Origin: Pedobacter ghigonis
GTDB taxonomy: Bacteria; Bacteroidota; Bacteroidia; Sphingobacteriales; Sphingobacteriaceae
Length of the DNA stretch: 64,000 bases
Reading direction: 5' to 3'
Assembly: GCF_903166585.1 (NCBI RefSeq)
Contig: NZ_CAESCM010000011.1
Span: 142,204 to 206,203, forward strand
The notes under the pieces: model-generated
The model's database searches: none
Told to the model about the DNA's origin: nothing
What the model saw: only the letters and a program-made list of their open reading frames with translations
Part shown: positions 17,364-26,700 of the stretch, piece after piece
How positions within the stretch are numbered: position 1 is the stretch's first letter
Layout of the letters: each line of letters begins with the position of its first letter
Position numbers and translations under genes: made by a program

Positions 17364-18402
17364 TTTTTTGTGGAATTTTTAGGGTGGTAATATATAAATT
17401 ATTTGCCTCAATATCGGTCTGTAACAGATGTGTATTCGCAAATAACAGATATAACCTCCTTTTAATGGCACTCAAACCAAATCCAGTACCCCCGGCAGCT
17501 TTCATTTCAGGGTCGAAAGGATTTTGTACACGTAGCGACAGCAAATGCTGATCTACTGTAACATCTATCTTAATGGTAATGCCTGCTGAGGTATTGTAAA
17601 GTCCGAATTTAATCGCATTTTCTACAATTGGTTGTAGTAAAGTACCCGGCAAACAGAGGTTTAAAGTATCCTCAGCTACATTTACTTCTATATTTAACCG
17701 ATGACTAAACCTAACTTTTTCGATATCGAGATACAACTGAATATATTCCATTTCTTCTTCAACCGAAACCCACAATTCATCATCACGTTTCAAAGTGCCG
17801 CGTAAAAATGCAGCCAGCTTGGTAATCATCACCCCTGCCTCCTTAGGATTAACCATAGTTAGCGCAAACACCGAATTTAAGCTGTTGAACAGAAAATGCG
17901 GCTGTAACTGGTGCCTTAATTTATTTAACTCTGCCTCTTTGGCCAGGTTCTTGGCTGCCGAAAGTCTTTCGTGCGTTTCTGATTGTTCTTCTAAACGATA
18001 CCACAAAATATTTGCCAGTGCGCACCAGCCCAAACACATAAAAGAGATTAAGCCCCTGAAGGCGAAAGAAAAATTGTAAAAGTCGTTGTACTCTTTATAA
18101 TCGGCAAAAATATACAGTAAAGAATATTTTGCTGCATATATAATTACAAAGGTGAGCACAATGGAGATAATAAGCACGTACAGGATACGCTCGTTTTTAG
18201 GCTGATAATAGCCGAGCATATTGCTGATACCGATACAGGCCAGTGCCAATAAAACGTTATTGATCAGGCTATCTGTAGCTGAAATCCACCACGAGAAATT
18301 AACGACATAATGCAATCCAACAGCGCACAATATCACCCAAACTACCGCAAAGGAAAGTGATGTTTTTTGTATCTGTGGAACGGATAAAGGTCTAGTTGTC
18401 AA
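17341..18402 (-). CDS. LytS-type sensor histidine kinase
   Basis: An inner-membrane sensor kinase of the LytS/His_kinase (HisKA-like 6TM relative) group, 353 residues. Four hydrophobic segments occupy about residues 15-135. A short coiled region is followed by the phospho-acceptor motif LQPHFLFNSLNSV (His about 170). The ATP-binding domain carries the N box (PIVENAIKFGL) and G box (GGTGFGLSAIKRR). There is no periplasmic sensor domain, so it probably senses a membrane-borne signal or a partner protein. It overlaps DUF4288 by four bases (ATGA) and the regulator by 23. Confidence 0.94.
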   Translation of the reverse strand: MTTRPLSVPQIQKTSLSFAVVWVILCAVGLHYVVNFSWWISATDSLINNVLLALACIGISNMLGYYQPKNERILYVLIISIVLTFVIIYAAKYSLLYIFADYKEYNDFYNFSFAFRGLISFMCLGWCALANILWYRLEEQSETHERLSAAKNLAKEAELNKLRHQLQPHFLFNSLNSVFALTMVNPKEAGVMITKLAAFLRGTLKRDDELWVSVEEEMEYIQLYLDIEKVRFSHRLNIEVNVAEDTLNLCLPGTLLQPIVENAIKFGLYNTSAGITIKIDVTVDQHLLSLRVQNPFDPEMKAAGGTGFGLSAIKRRLYLLFANTHLLQTDIEANNLYITTLKIPQKNDQNNTN

Positions 18403-18740
18403 AACGGTTTTTGATTAGTTAATGATTGATTGCGGTGTTTGAGCTCTTCCAGGTATTGATCAACCGATTCGGGTTCAATAATACTGGAACTAACCTCCAC
18501 ACCATCAGCAGGTTCTTCTACCGCCGATATTCCCCCAACACCGATAAACTTCCACACCACTTTTTCACCTTTACAGTTATCGAATGGCGGGTTAAAATTT
18601 ACTGCATTTAACCTGGCCTTATCAAGGGCCTGCATTTGCCCAATGGCCTGTATTAAACGCGTTTGTTCGTTAAACTGTGGCGCGTGCTTTCCGTCGCCAC
18701 AAATTACCTGATAAATACAATTTACTGCAAACCACTTCAT
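18399..18740 (-). CDS. DUF4288 domain protein
   Basis: A small cytoplasmic protein of 113 residues starting MKWFAVNCIYQVICGDG. The pattern (MKWxAV...YQ, a central QFNEQTRLI segment and a later NC.GE.VVWKFIGV) fits DUF4288, whose function is unknown. The ATG at 18740 is preferred over an upstream in-frame TTG. It lies between a LiaF-like gene (14-base gap) and the sensor kinase (4-base overlap), so it is inside the operon and may modulate the kinase, which is inference from position only. Confidence 0.8.
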   Translation of the reverse strand: MKWFAVNCIYQVICGDGKHAPQFNEQTRLIQAIGQMQALDKARLNAVNFNPPFDNCKGEKVVWKFIGVGGISAVEEPADGVEVSSSIIEPESVDQYLEELKHRNQSLTNQKPF

Positions 18741-18754
18741 AGGCAATGATTTAA

Positions 18755-19519
18755 TTAAAAGCTTTTTATCTCTATTCCTCCAAATAAGGCTGTACCATTT
18801 AAAACCAATGTTTTTTGCATTTCGCTTATAGGCATGGTATGCGCCCGTTTATCTTCAACGCTACCAAAAAGCGCCGTCACATTCGATTTGATGGCCCAGG
18901 TTGGGGGGATAATTAATTTAATCCCCCCAAATACCGCCGTTACATCAAGTGAAACTGTTTCCGGAAAATCGGCCTGCGTCATTACAATATCGGCACCACC
19001 AAAAACGGCTGTAATATCGCCCCCCTGAAAATTTTTCGAATAAACTGTTTGATTATTTCCACCGAAAACAGCCATTACATCGATAATATCGTTATTGTTT
19101 GCTGTTTTATCATAGCCAAAAGCAGTCGAATCGGCATACTTATCTTTTTTGCGCCTGCCGAATAATCCACCGTCTTTAAATGAATTTTTAGGCCGGAAGA
19201 TTAAAAAGCCTCCTACAATTACCAAGCCTACACCTAAAGCATATTTCGAGAAATCGAAATCGAAGCCCATGTTATCGATGGTATTATAGGCCCCGATTAA
19301 AACTAAAATCAACCAGCCTATGCCCCTGAAATTACGGCGTGCTCCGATAAAAAGACCGAGAACAATTAAAAAATTAGACCAGCTAAAGATCCAGTTGGGA
19401 ATATCGAGTCCAATGTTATCCAGTAAAAATGCGAAGCCGATCACCACTATGATTACACCACTCCAAACCCTTCCAGAGTTTTTAATGTGGCTATTTTCGT
19501 TTATATTGAGATTTTCCAT
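18755..19519 (-). CDS. LiaF/PspC-like membrane protein, DUF5668 type
   Basis: A protein of 254 residues with four to five short hydrophobic helices in the first half (about 17-105) and a cytoplasmic beta-rich half made of repeated VTAVFGG motifs (MAVFGGNNQ, ITAVFGGADI, VTAVFGGIKLI, VTALFGSVED, GTALFGGIEI). That repeat is the signature of the cell-wall-active antibiotics response (LiaF-type) C-terminal domain. In Firmicutes LiaF restrains a LytS-like kinase, and here the same pair sits in one operon, so a regulatory role is inferred. A TACTTTTG -7 match lies just upstream of the start. Confidence 0.85.
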   Translation of the reverse strand: MENLNINENSHIKNSGRVWSGVIIVVIGFAFLLDNIGLDIPNWIFSWSNFLIVLGLFIGARRNFRGIGWLILVLIGAYNTIDNMGFDFDFSKYALGVGLVIVGGFLIFRPKNSFKDGGLFGRRKKDKYADSTAFGYDKTANNNDIIDVMAVFGGNNQTVYSKNFQGGDITAVFGGADIVMTQADFPETVSLDVTAVFGGIKLIIPPTWAIKSNVTALFGSVEDKRAHTMPISEMQKTLVLNGTALFGGIEIKSF

Positions 19520-19617
19520 GTGTGTTACATTATTTAATAACCAAAAGTATTGATAAGATGAAGAGCAGCCTACACAGCCAGTGTGGAAATTGGATAAAAG
19601 GCGGTAAATAACCTCAT

Positions 19618-19647
19618 TTTGTCGGTGAAAATTATTTTGTTACTTTG
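19618..19647 (+). promoter_or_regulatory. Predicted promoter giving a nearly leaderless chaN-like transcript
   Basis: TTTG is followed after 18 bases by TTACTTTG, seven of eight matches to TAnnTTTG. The -7 box ends only four bases before the ATG at 19652, so transcription would begin at or beside the start codon. Confidence 0.45.
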
Positions 19648-19651
19648 AAAT

Positions 19652-20524
19652 ATGAAATTTCTCCTGATGATTATTGGCTTGGGGATTTGCGGTACGCTCC
19701 ATGCACAAGACATAAGTACCCGTTATAAAATTTTCGATGTTCGAAAACAAAAAACGATTAGCCTCGATGATTTAATTATCGATATGGACCAGGCTGATGT
19801 GCTTTTCTTTGGCGAAGACCATAACGATTCGGTGGGGCATTACCTCGAGGCTGAAATTTTCAAAAAACTGAGTAACAGGTATCCGCAAAAAACAGCGCTA
19901 TCGTTAGAAATGTTTCATACAGATGTGCAACCTGTAGTAAATGAATACCTGGCAGGATCGATTTCGGAAAAAAACTTCATTAAAGAAGGGCGTGCCTGGG
20001 GAAATTACAAAGATTACAAACCTTTAATCGAACAAGCCAAACAACAAAAGCTACCCGTTATTGCTGCAAATGCAGCTGCACGTTACAGTAATGCAGTTAC
20101 AATGAATGGATTAAAGGTTTTAGAAAATCTGCCCAAAAGTTCGCTCAGTTTTTTACCTCCCCTACCCATTGATACTGCACAGGGCAGGTATTATGATAAA
20201 TTTACCGAAACTTTAGGCGGCCATAGCATGGGACCAATGAAAATTTACCAGACACAAAATTTATGGGATGCAACAATGGCCTGGTCTATAGGCAAGTTTG
20301 CCAAACAAAACAGAGGCTTTAAAATACTGCAGCTCAACGGTCGTTTCCACAGTGATGAAAAGCTGGGCACATTGGCCAAACTGGCACAGTCCAGTCCAAA
20401 ACTAAAAATACTAAATATTTCTTCGTTTTCAGATCAGAGTTTCTCCAATCCCGATTGGGAAAAGTTTAAAAACCTGGGCGATTATGTAATTATTACCGAC
20501 CCAACGGTAAAAAGGAGCTATTAA
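19652..20524 (+). CDS. ChaN-family exported haem/iron-regulated protein
   Basis: A secreted or periplasmic protein of 290 residues with a signal peptide (MKFLLMIIGLGICGTLHA). It belongs to the ChaN (Cofac_haem_bdg) family, related to Tiki/TraB proteases. Conserved segments are LFFGEDHND (about 51-59), LSLEMFHTD (about 87-95), QNLWDATMAWSI (about 205-216) and LNGRFHSD (about 229-236). Campylobacter ChaN binds haem; enzymatic activity in this branch is not settled. The gene has its own promoter and a strong downstream terminator, so it is a single-gene unit. Confidence 0.88.
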   Translation: MKFLLMIIGLGICGTLHAQDISTRYKIFDVRKQKTISLDDLIIDMDQADVLFFGEDHNDSVGHYLEAEIFKKLSNRYPQKTALSLEMFHTDVQPVVNEYLAGSISEKNFIKEGRAWGNYKDYKPLIEQAKQQKLPVIAANAAARYSNAVTMNGLKVLENLPKSSLSFLPPLPIDTAQGRYYDKFTETLGGHSMGPMKIYQTQNLWDATMAWSIGKFAKQNRGFKILQLNGRFHSDEKLGTLAKLAQSSPKLKILNISSFSDQSFSNPDWEKFKNLGDYVIITDPTVKRSY

Positions 20525-20527
20525 AAA

Positions 20528-20560
20528 AAACTCCGCAGATGGGACAAATCTGCGGAGTTT
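20528..20560. terminator. Bidirectional terminator between chaN-like gene and mscL
   Basis: A 13-bp perfect stem, AAACTCCGCAGAT with ATCTGCGGAGTTT, and a 7-base loop, preceded by an A run and followed by TTTAAAT. It sits between two convergent stops at 20524 and 20566 and can serve both strands. Confidence 0.85.
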
Positions 20561-20565
20561 AAATA

Positions 20566-21003
20566 TTAAGCTTTTGTTTTTAACAAATCTCTGATTTCGG
20601 TTAAAAGAACTTCTTCTTTTGTTGGTGCAGGTGGCGCTGCAGCAGCAACGGCTTCTTCTTTACGTTTCATTTGGTTAATGGCTTTAACCATAAGGAAGAT
20701 TACCAATGCCAATAAAAGAAAATTAATGGCTACTGTTATAAAGTTACCATAAGCAAAAATTGCAGCACCATCTATTTTTTTTGCATCGGCTAATGCTGTT
20801 CCTTCTGGCACGGCTCCACGCAGTACTACGTACAAGTTGCTAAAATCGGGTTTACCTATGATTGCAGCAACAACAGGCATTACCAAATCATTAACTACAC
20901 TGTCGATTATCTTTCCAAACGCACCACCAATAATTACCCCAACAGCAAGATCCATTACGTTGCCTTTTATAGCAAACTCTTTAAATTCTTTTACAAATCC
21001 CAT
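20566..21003 (-). CDS. mscL: Large-conductance mechanosensitive channel
   Basis: The pentameric emergency osmotic valve of the inner membrane. It has 145 residues. The N-terminal helix (GFVKEFKEFAIKGNVMDLAV), first transmembrane helix with the pore-lining IIGGAFGKIIDSVVNDLVMP, periplasmic loop, second helix (AINFLLLALVIFLMVKAIN) and cytoplasmic KTEE-type bundle (PTKEEVLLTEIRDLLK) are all in place. An Ala/Pro linker (EAVAAAAPPAP) precedes the bundle. Single gene, with a TATGTTTG -7 match upstream. Confidence 0.97.
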   Translation of the reverse strand: MGFVKEFKEFAIKGNVMDLAVGVIIGGAFGKIIDSVVNDLVMPVVAAIIGKPDFSNLYVVLRGAVPEGTALADAKKIDGAAIFAYGNFITVAINFLLLALVIFLMVKAINQMKRKEEAVAAAAPPAPTKEEVLLTEIRDLLKTKA

Positions 21004-21165
21004 TTTACATTAAGTTTTAGTTTTTTATTAAAATTAGCAAACATAAAACGAAATACAAATGTTTAGGAAATAATTTAAAAACCGAACATATCAGTAGCAT
21101 TTAGGCTAATTCAGCAGAATATCTGAAATCTATTGTTTATTTTTGCCCATTCTTTTATACATACT

Positions 21166-22638
21166 ATGCTAAAGCAACACTTACAACAAAAATTATTACA
21201 AAAGTTATCACCTCAGCAAATACAGTTTATTAAGCTTTTGCAGGTGCCTACTGTTGCTTTAGATACCCGTGTAAAAGAAGAACTGGAAGAAAATCCGGCA
21301 CTTGAGGATCCAAGTTTAATGACTCAGGATGAACCTAAAAGTGAATATGATGATTTAAATGATGGCCCTGAAGATTACGAACAGTCATCAGAAGATAACA
21401 GCATGGATGAGTTTAATGTAGATGATTACCTGCAGGATGACTCGGCCAACGATTACAGCACCAATTACAATAACGGCGATGACGATGAGGAGAAGAAAGA
21501 AACGCCTATTGCCATTGAAAGTACTTTTTTCGAAAGTTTACAGGAGCAGTTGGATCTTATTCCTTTATCGGATCAGGATTTTATTATCGGTAAACAGATT
21601 ATCGGCAGTTTAGACGATGACGGTTATTTGCGCCGTCCGCTGGGCTCGATGATTGATGATCTTGCTTTTTCGCAAAACGTAATGGTTGAAGAGGATGATG
21701 TGCTCGAAATGTTAAAGTTGATTCAAAGCTTTGATCCTCCGGGTATCGGTGCAAGAGACCTTAAAGAATGTTTGCTGATCCAGTTAAAGCGTAAAGATAC
21801 GCACAACCCCATCATTGTTAAGGCAATGAATGTGGTAGAAAATTATCTGGATGAATTTACCCGTAAACATTACGATAAACTGGAAAAAAGTTTAGGCTTA
21901 GACAGCGAAGAACTTAAAGAGGTGGTAAGCGAAATACTGCGCTTAAACCCTAAGCCCGGTGATGCCAATCAGGTAACGACCAAGCAGATGCAGATTATCC
22001 CCGATTTTCATATCAGCAACAACGATGGCGTATTGATTTTAACCCTGAACTCGAAAAATGCTCCTGAGCTTAAGGTTAGCCGCTCTTACCAGGAAATGTT
22101 TGAGCACTACGATAAGGCTTCATCAAAAGATAAAAAATTAAAAGAAGCCGTTCAGTTTGTAAAACAGAAACTGGATTCGGCACGCTGGTTTATCGATGCG
22201 ATCAAACAGCGTCAACAAACCTTATTAAAAACGATGAATGCCATCATGCATTATCAGTATGAGTATTTTTTAACGGCCGATGAGCGTAAAATGCGCCCAA
22301 TGATCTTAAAGGATATTGCTGATAAAATTGATATGGATATCTCAACCGTATCACGTGTGGCCAACTCTAAATATGTACAAACTGAATTTGGCACTTTCTT
22401 ATTAAAATCGTTCTTCTCAGAAGCCATCCAAACCGAAAACGGCGAAGAAGTTTCGAACAAAGAGGTTAAAAAAATATTGGAAGATTGCATAGGCAACGAA
22501 GATAAACGCAAACCTTTAGCCGACGAGAAACTGACCGAAATATTAAAAGAAAGAGGCTATAACATTGCCAGAAGAACTGTTGCCAAATACCGTGAGCAAA
22601 TGAATATCCCGGTGGCGAGGTTAAGAAAAGAACTTTAA
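21166..22638 (+). CDS. rpoN: RNA polymerase sigma-54 factor
   Basis: The alternative sigma factor for -24/-12 promoters, needing AAA+ activators. It has 490 residues from the ATG at 21166; an upstream in-frame TTG at 21133 would overlap the likely promoter (TATTTTTG at 21138-21145) and was rejected. The Gln-rich activator-binding region I (QHLQQKLLQKLSPQQIQFIK), a long acidic linker (about 50-120), the core-binding domain, the helix-turn-helix (ISTVSRVANSKYVQ) and the RpoN box ARRTVAKYRE near the C-terminus are all intact. No activator gene is in the window. Confidence 0.97.
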   Translation: MLKQHLQQKLLQKLSPQQIQFIKLLQVPTVALDTRVKEELEENPALEDPSLMTQDEPKSEYDDLNDGPEDYEQSSEDNSMDEFNVDDYLQDDSANDYSTNYNNGDDDEEKKETPIAIESTFFESLQEQLDLIPLSDQDFIIGKQIIGSLDDDGYLRRPLGSMIDDLAFSQNVMVEEDDVLEMLKLIQSFDPPGIGARDLKECLLIQLKRKDTHNPIIVKAMNVVENYLDEFTRKHYDKLEKSLGLDSEELKEVVSEILRLNPKPGDANQVTTKQMQIIPDFHISNNDGVLILTLNSKNAPELKVSRSYQEMFEHYDKASSKDKKLKEAVQFVKQKLDSARWFIDAIKQRQQTLLKTMNAIMHYQYEYFLTADERKMRPMILKDIADKIDMDISTVSRVANSKYVQTEFGTFLLKSFFSEAIQTENGEEVSNKEVKKILEDCIGNEDKRKPLADEKLTEILKERGYNIARRTVAKYREQMNIPVARLRKEL

Positions 22639-22722
22639 GGCAGTTTTCAATTCGCAGTTTTCAGCTTTCAGTTGATTATTGTTTGAAATTTTCGAATTGT
22701 AAACTGGAAACTGGAAACTGAT

Positions 22723-23733
22723 TTACCACATTTTAATATAAGAAGGCACTTTGTAGATATTATTAAGCATTAAGCCTAAAACAATTTCATGACTGCCATT
22801 GCTTACCTGGTTTAGTGCAGAAGTAGAAAAATCGTACGAATAAGTCAGGTTAACCATTTTACCGATGTTAAATCCAGCCATAGCTGAGAAAGAGTCATCT
22901 TTGCGGTAACTGCCACCCAGCCAAACTTTATCTTTAAAAGCCAGTTTCATATTCAGATCGACTGAAACGGGTGCTGGTGAAACATATTTAACCATTACAG
23001 AAGGGATAGCCGAAATTTCCTCATCTACAAAAAACTTATAACCCGCAGTAGCAAAGTAATGCGGCACTTCTTTTCCTAAATTGTAGCTGTTTTCGCCGGT
23101 AAAACTTAATTTTTGCGGCAAAATTTGTTGTACAGAAATACCGGCAAACATACGGGCACCGTATAACCACAAGCCGATACTTAAATCGGGTTTTACCTGA
23201 TTAATCAAAGCCCTGTTTAATGCCGGATCGTATGGTGTATCGAACGTTAGGGCATTAACATCAAGCGAAATGCTCGAAATTCCCGCTGCAACACCAGCTG
23301 ATAGGTTAAAATTATTACTCAACTGCAAATGGTAAGCGTAAGTTACATTGGCATCCAGCCTTTTTACCGGTCCGGTTTTATCGAGCACTGCAGTTACCCC
23401 CATCCCATGGTGCGAGGGAGACGACATATAATTCTGCATATAATTACGGTCCATCGGGTTTCCGGTTTGTTCGGGGAAAGCGGTAAGCGCATTACTCCAC
23501 AACTGGTTATCGCCCAAAGCCCAATGTGCCGATACAAAAGAAGTTTGAGGTGCATCAGTAATTCCTGACCATTGTTTGCGGTATCCTCCCTTAAAATCGA
23601 TATAATTTTCAATTCCCGAAAGTGCTGGGTTTAGGAGGTACTGGTTAAAAATATATTGGGTATACTGGGGCTTCTGCTGTGAAAAAGCAGTAAATGAGGC
23701 AAAAAGCGCTAATATGACGATGAACTTCTTCAA
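22723..23733 (-). CDS. PorP/SprF-family type IX secretion membrane protein
   Basis: An outer-membrane protein of 336 residues with signal peptide (MKKFIVILALFASFTAFSQ) and the family opening QYTQYIFNQYLLNPALSG, continuing as a beta-barrel to the end. PorP/SprF proteins accompany large surface proteins carrying type-B C-terminal sorting domains and are needed to export or retain them. Here the partner gene is immediately upstream. The start is a TTG two bases after the partner's stop (TAAAATTG), which implies translational coupling; no ATG fits the signal peptide. Confidence 0.93.
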   Translation of the reverse strand: MKKFIVILALFASFTAFSQQKPQYTQYIFNQYLLNPALSGIENYIDFKGGYRKQWSGITDAPQTSFVSAHWALGDNQLWSNALTAFPEQTGNPMDRNYMQNYMSSPSHHGMGVTAVLDKTGPVKRLDANVTYAYHLQLSNNFNLSAGVAAGISSISLDVNALTFDTPYDPALNRALINQVKPDLSIGLWLYGARMFAGISVQQILPQKLSFTGENSYNLGKEVPHYFATAGYKFFVDEEISAIPSVMVKYVSPAPVSVDLNMKLAFKDKVWLGGSYRKDDSFSAMAGFNIGKMVNLTYSYDFSTSALNQVSNGSHEIVLGLMLNNIYKVPSYIKMW

Positions 23734-23735
23734 TT

Positions 23736-26700
23736 TTATCTGATTATAGTAAGCGGACCAGTTATTGTTTTACGGCCGTTTCTTGGGTTGATAATATAGT
23801 AATAAACACCGACAGGTAGCTGACCATTCTGATAATTTCCATCAAAAGGTACTTTATAGCCATCGCTAAAAAACACCCTGTTCCCGTTTCGGTTAAAAAT
23901 TTCTACCGTAGCTTTAGGATAAGATTCCAAATATTTAATGTTCCAGGTATCGTTAACATTATCCCCATTAGGCGTAAAGGTATTTGGAGGAGTGAGTGCC
24001 TGCAACACTTTAACCAATACTTTTGAAGTAGTCGAACAACCATCAGGCTGCGTGGTTGCTGTAAGCGTATATTCAGTATCTTTTTCGGGCGATGCAATGG
24101 GCCTCAACACATCTGTTTTATTTAAGCCTGCGCTGGGCGACCATTCATATTTCAGGTTTGTGCCCTCGGCAGTAGCCGGAATTTCAATTTGTCCGCCAGC
24201 CAAAATGTAAATCAATGTACCCGCATCGGCAACAGGCGATGCATATACTGTTATTTCTTTACTGATCGAATTAGAACAGCCGTTATCACCAGTATACGTG
24301 TAGGTAATGATATGCGATCCGAGCCCTGCAATTTTAGGATTAAAAGTACCATCCGGCTTCATCCCATCCCCAGAGTATTCGCCACCGCCTCCGGTCACTT
24401 CTTCTTCAGCCTTTTGTTTTGCTTGTGTAATAAGCACCGTACCATCAGCTTCGCAAACCGCAGGCATATCGGCAAATTCCAATTGTGGTACAGGTTTTAT
24501 TGTAACCGGTTTATCCACCAACTTAAAGCAGCTTTCGCCCGAATAAGCTACCAGCCTAATATTTGGCGAACGATTAGCAGTACCTCCAAAAGTATTGTAT
24601 TCGATTTCTATTTCGCTATCATCAGGATAAGGTATGGTTTTATAAATACTGCTTTCGTTAGGATAATCTCTGTAAATTTCAATTTTTGTAATCTTGCCAG
24701 CAAAAGTAGTTGATGTATTTTTGATCACAATTTTATCACTCACACATACGTTATTTTTTACAATATCGAAGTTTGCTGCTTCAACAGCCCCATTAACGGT
24801 AAAGGTTTTTATTACTGGAGCTACACAACCATCGGCATTTGTAACAATTAAACTAACTACATAATCTCCGGTAGCGGTAGGCAAAAAAGAACCATCAAAA
24901 CCAGTCGAAGTAGATATCTGTGTTCCATTAAAGCTATAAGTCCATAATGCGGTTAAACCTGTTGTTGTTCCATCTGCATTTTTGGTGGTATTTTTAAACC
25001 GGGCAACACCATCTGCCAAACAAAAATCGGGCATTATAAAATCGGCTATCTGCGGGTTAATTACGGTTACATTTTTGGTCTTTGGCGCGCTCACACAACC
25101 TAAATCGCTCACGGTAGTCAAGGTTATGATATAATTGCCGGTTGCGGCATATTTATGAACAGGTGGTATGTTATTCACTAGTTTCACTTCGGCTGAGCCA
25201 TCTCCAAAATTCCACCGCCACTCTACAATGCTGCCGGGGCTTTCGATAGCCGATTTTTCGGTTAATAGCACTGGCAAATCCACACATAAACCTTTAACAT
25301 CAAAATCGGATAAAGGCTGAGGGTTAATCACAATCGGAAATGCCGAAGATGTTTCTGAACATTTCGAATCTGTTGTAGCAGTTAAAACAACATTATATGT
25401 TCCCGCACGATCATAAATATGAACAGGGTTCTGCTCGGTAGATGTTTTTCCATCACCAAAATCCCATAACCACTGTGTAATACTCCTCGAATTTGAATTG
25501 GATTTACTTAGGTCGGTAAACTGAACACCATTAAACTGGCAACCGGTAGCAGGTAATTCGAATGCTGCTGTGGGCTGATTATCAACCGAAAAATCGATAA
25601 TCAATTCTTCTGTATTACCACAATTATCTGCATTGGGTTTAGTTGCTGTTACTTTAAACTGATAATCGCCAGGATTTGGATAATTCAGCTCATTTGGATA
25701 CTTATAAGTGTAATAGGTATTATTATCATTTGGACGCGTAAAGGTCTTTATTGCCACCGGACTATTATCAGTAAAACGCGCAGCGCCCTGAATCTCCCAA
25801 TCTAATTTAATGGCCTGGTAAGGTAAATTTATAGTCAAGCTGATTGGCTCTCCTAAACAACCGCTGCTAATAGACTGCCCGGTAACAGTACTGGTGGGTT
25901 GAAAAGTAAAGTTCTGAATATTTGCCCCTGCCAGATATGCGTAAGACTCTACCGTTCCGTAACCATAAGAAATTGCAGAAAAGCCACCAGCTGCAGATAA
26001 GCGGTGCTGTGGTTGCGTATTGGTTACATCAATTACAGCATAACTAAATACATTATCAATAGCTGTAAAATTATTAACAGGATTACCATCCAGCCTAAAT
26101 GAAGCAATATCTGCTGTTTTAATAATTACATTCAGATAGTATCTGGCAATCTGAGTAGGAACACCTACCGATCCCAAATCTGAAAAAACCGTAATATTAT
26201 TTAGTGTTTGCTCAACAGGATTGAGCACCGTTATTTCAGGATCGCCTGGAAATCGTGCCTGATTGGTATTGGTTCCATTACTTTGATTACAAGTTTGCGA
26301 AGTTTGGTATTGCGCAACAGCAATTGGTTTCGAACCTGAGATTACATTTGCTGAAGTAGAAAAAAATGTAACTACCGATCCTTTATTATATGAACCAGAG
26401 AGAGGAGTTCCATTTGCATTTGCAGTACTCCCGTTAACCGTTAAAACCGTATTATCTTCAGCCACAATTATCCTTATAATATCTGTATTGCCGTTAAGTG
26501 TATTATAAAAGGGGGCAGTTACAAAATTTCTTCCCCATGCCGAAACCGGAAAAACCTCCTGATATAAATTATCGCCTCCGCTTGGATTACGGCTATTACC
26601 TTCATTACAAAATGCAGCCCAGGTATTACCTGAAAATACGGCTACAGGATTACAATTCAGGGCTTTAATATGACTACCTGTTAAATCGCCAACTGATTGA

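Noticed and set aside
24189..24713. 174-codon + strand frame inside the giant surface protein gene
   Set aside because: Antisense shadow of the PKD-repeat coding region, which has continuous domain homology.
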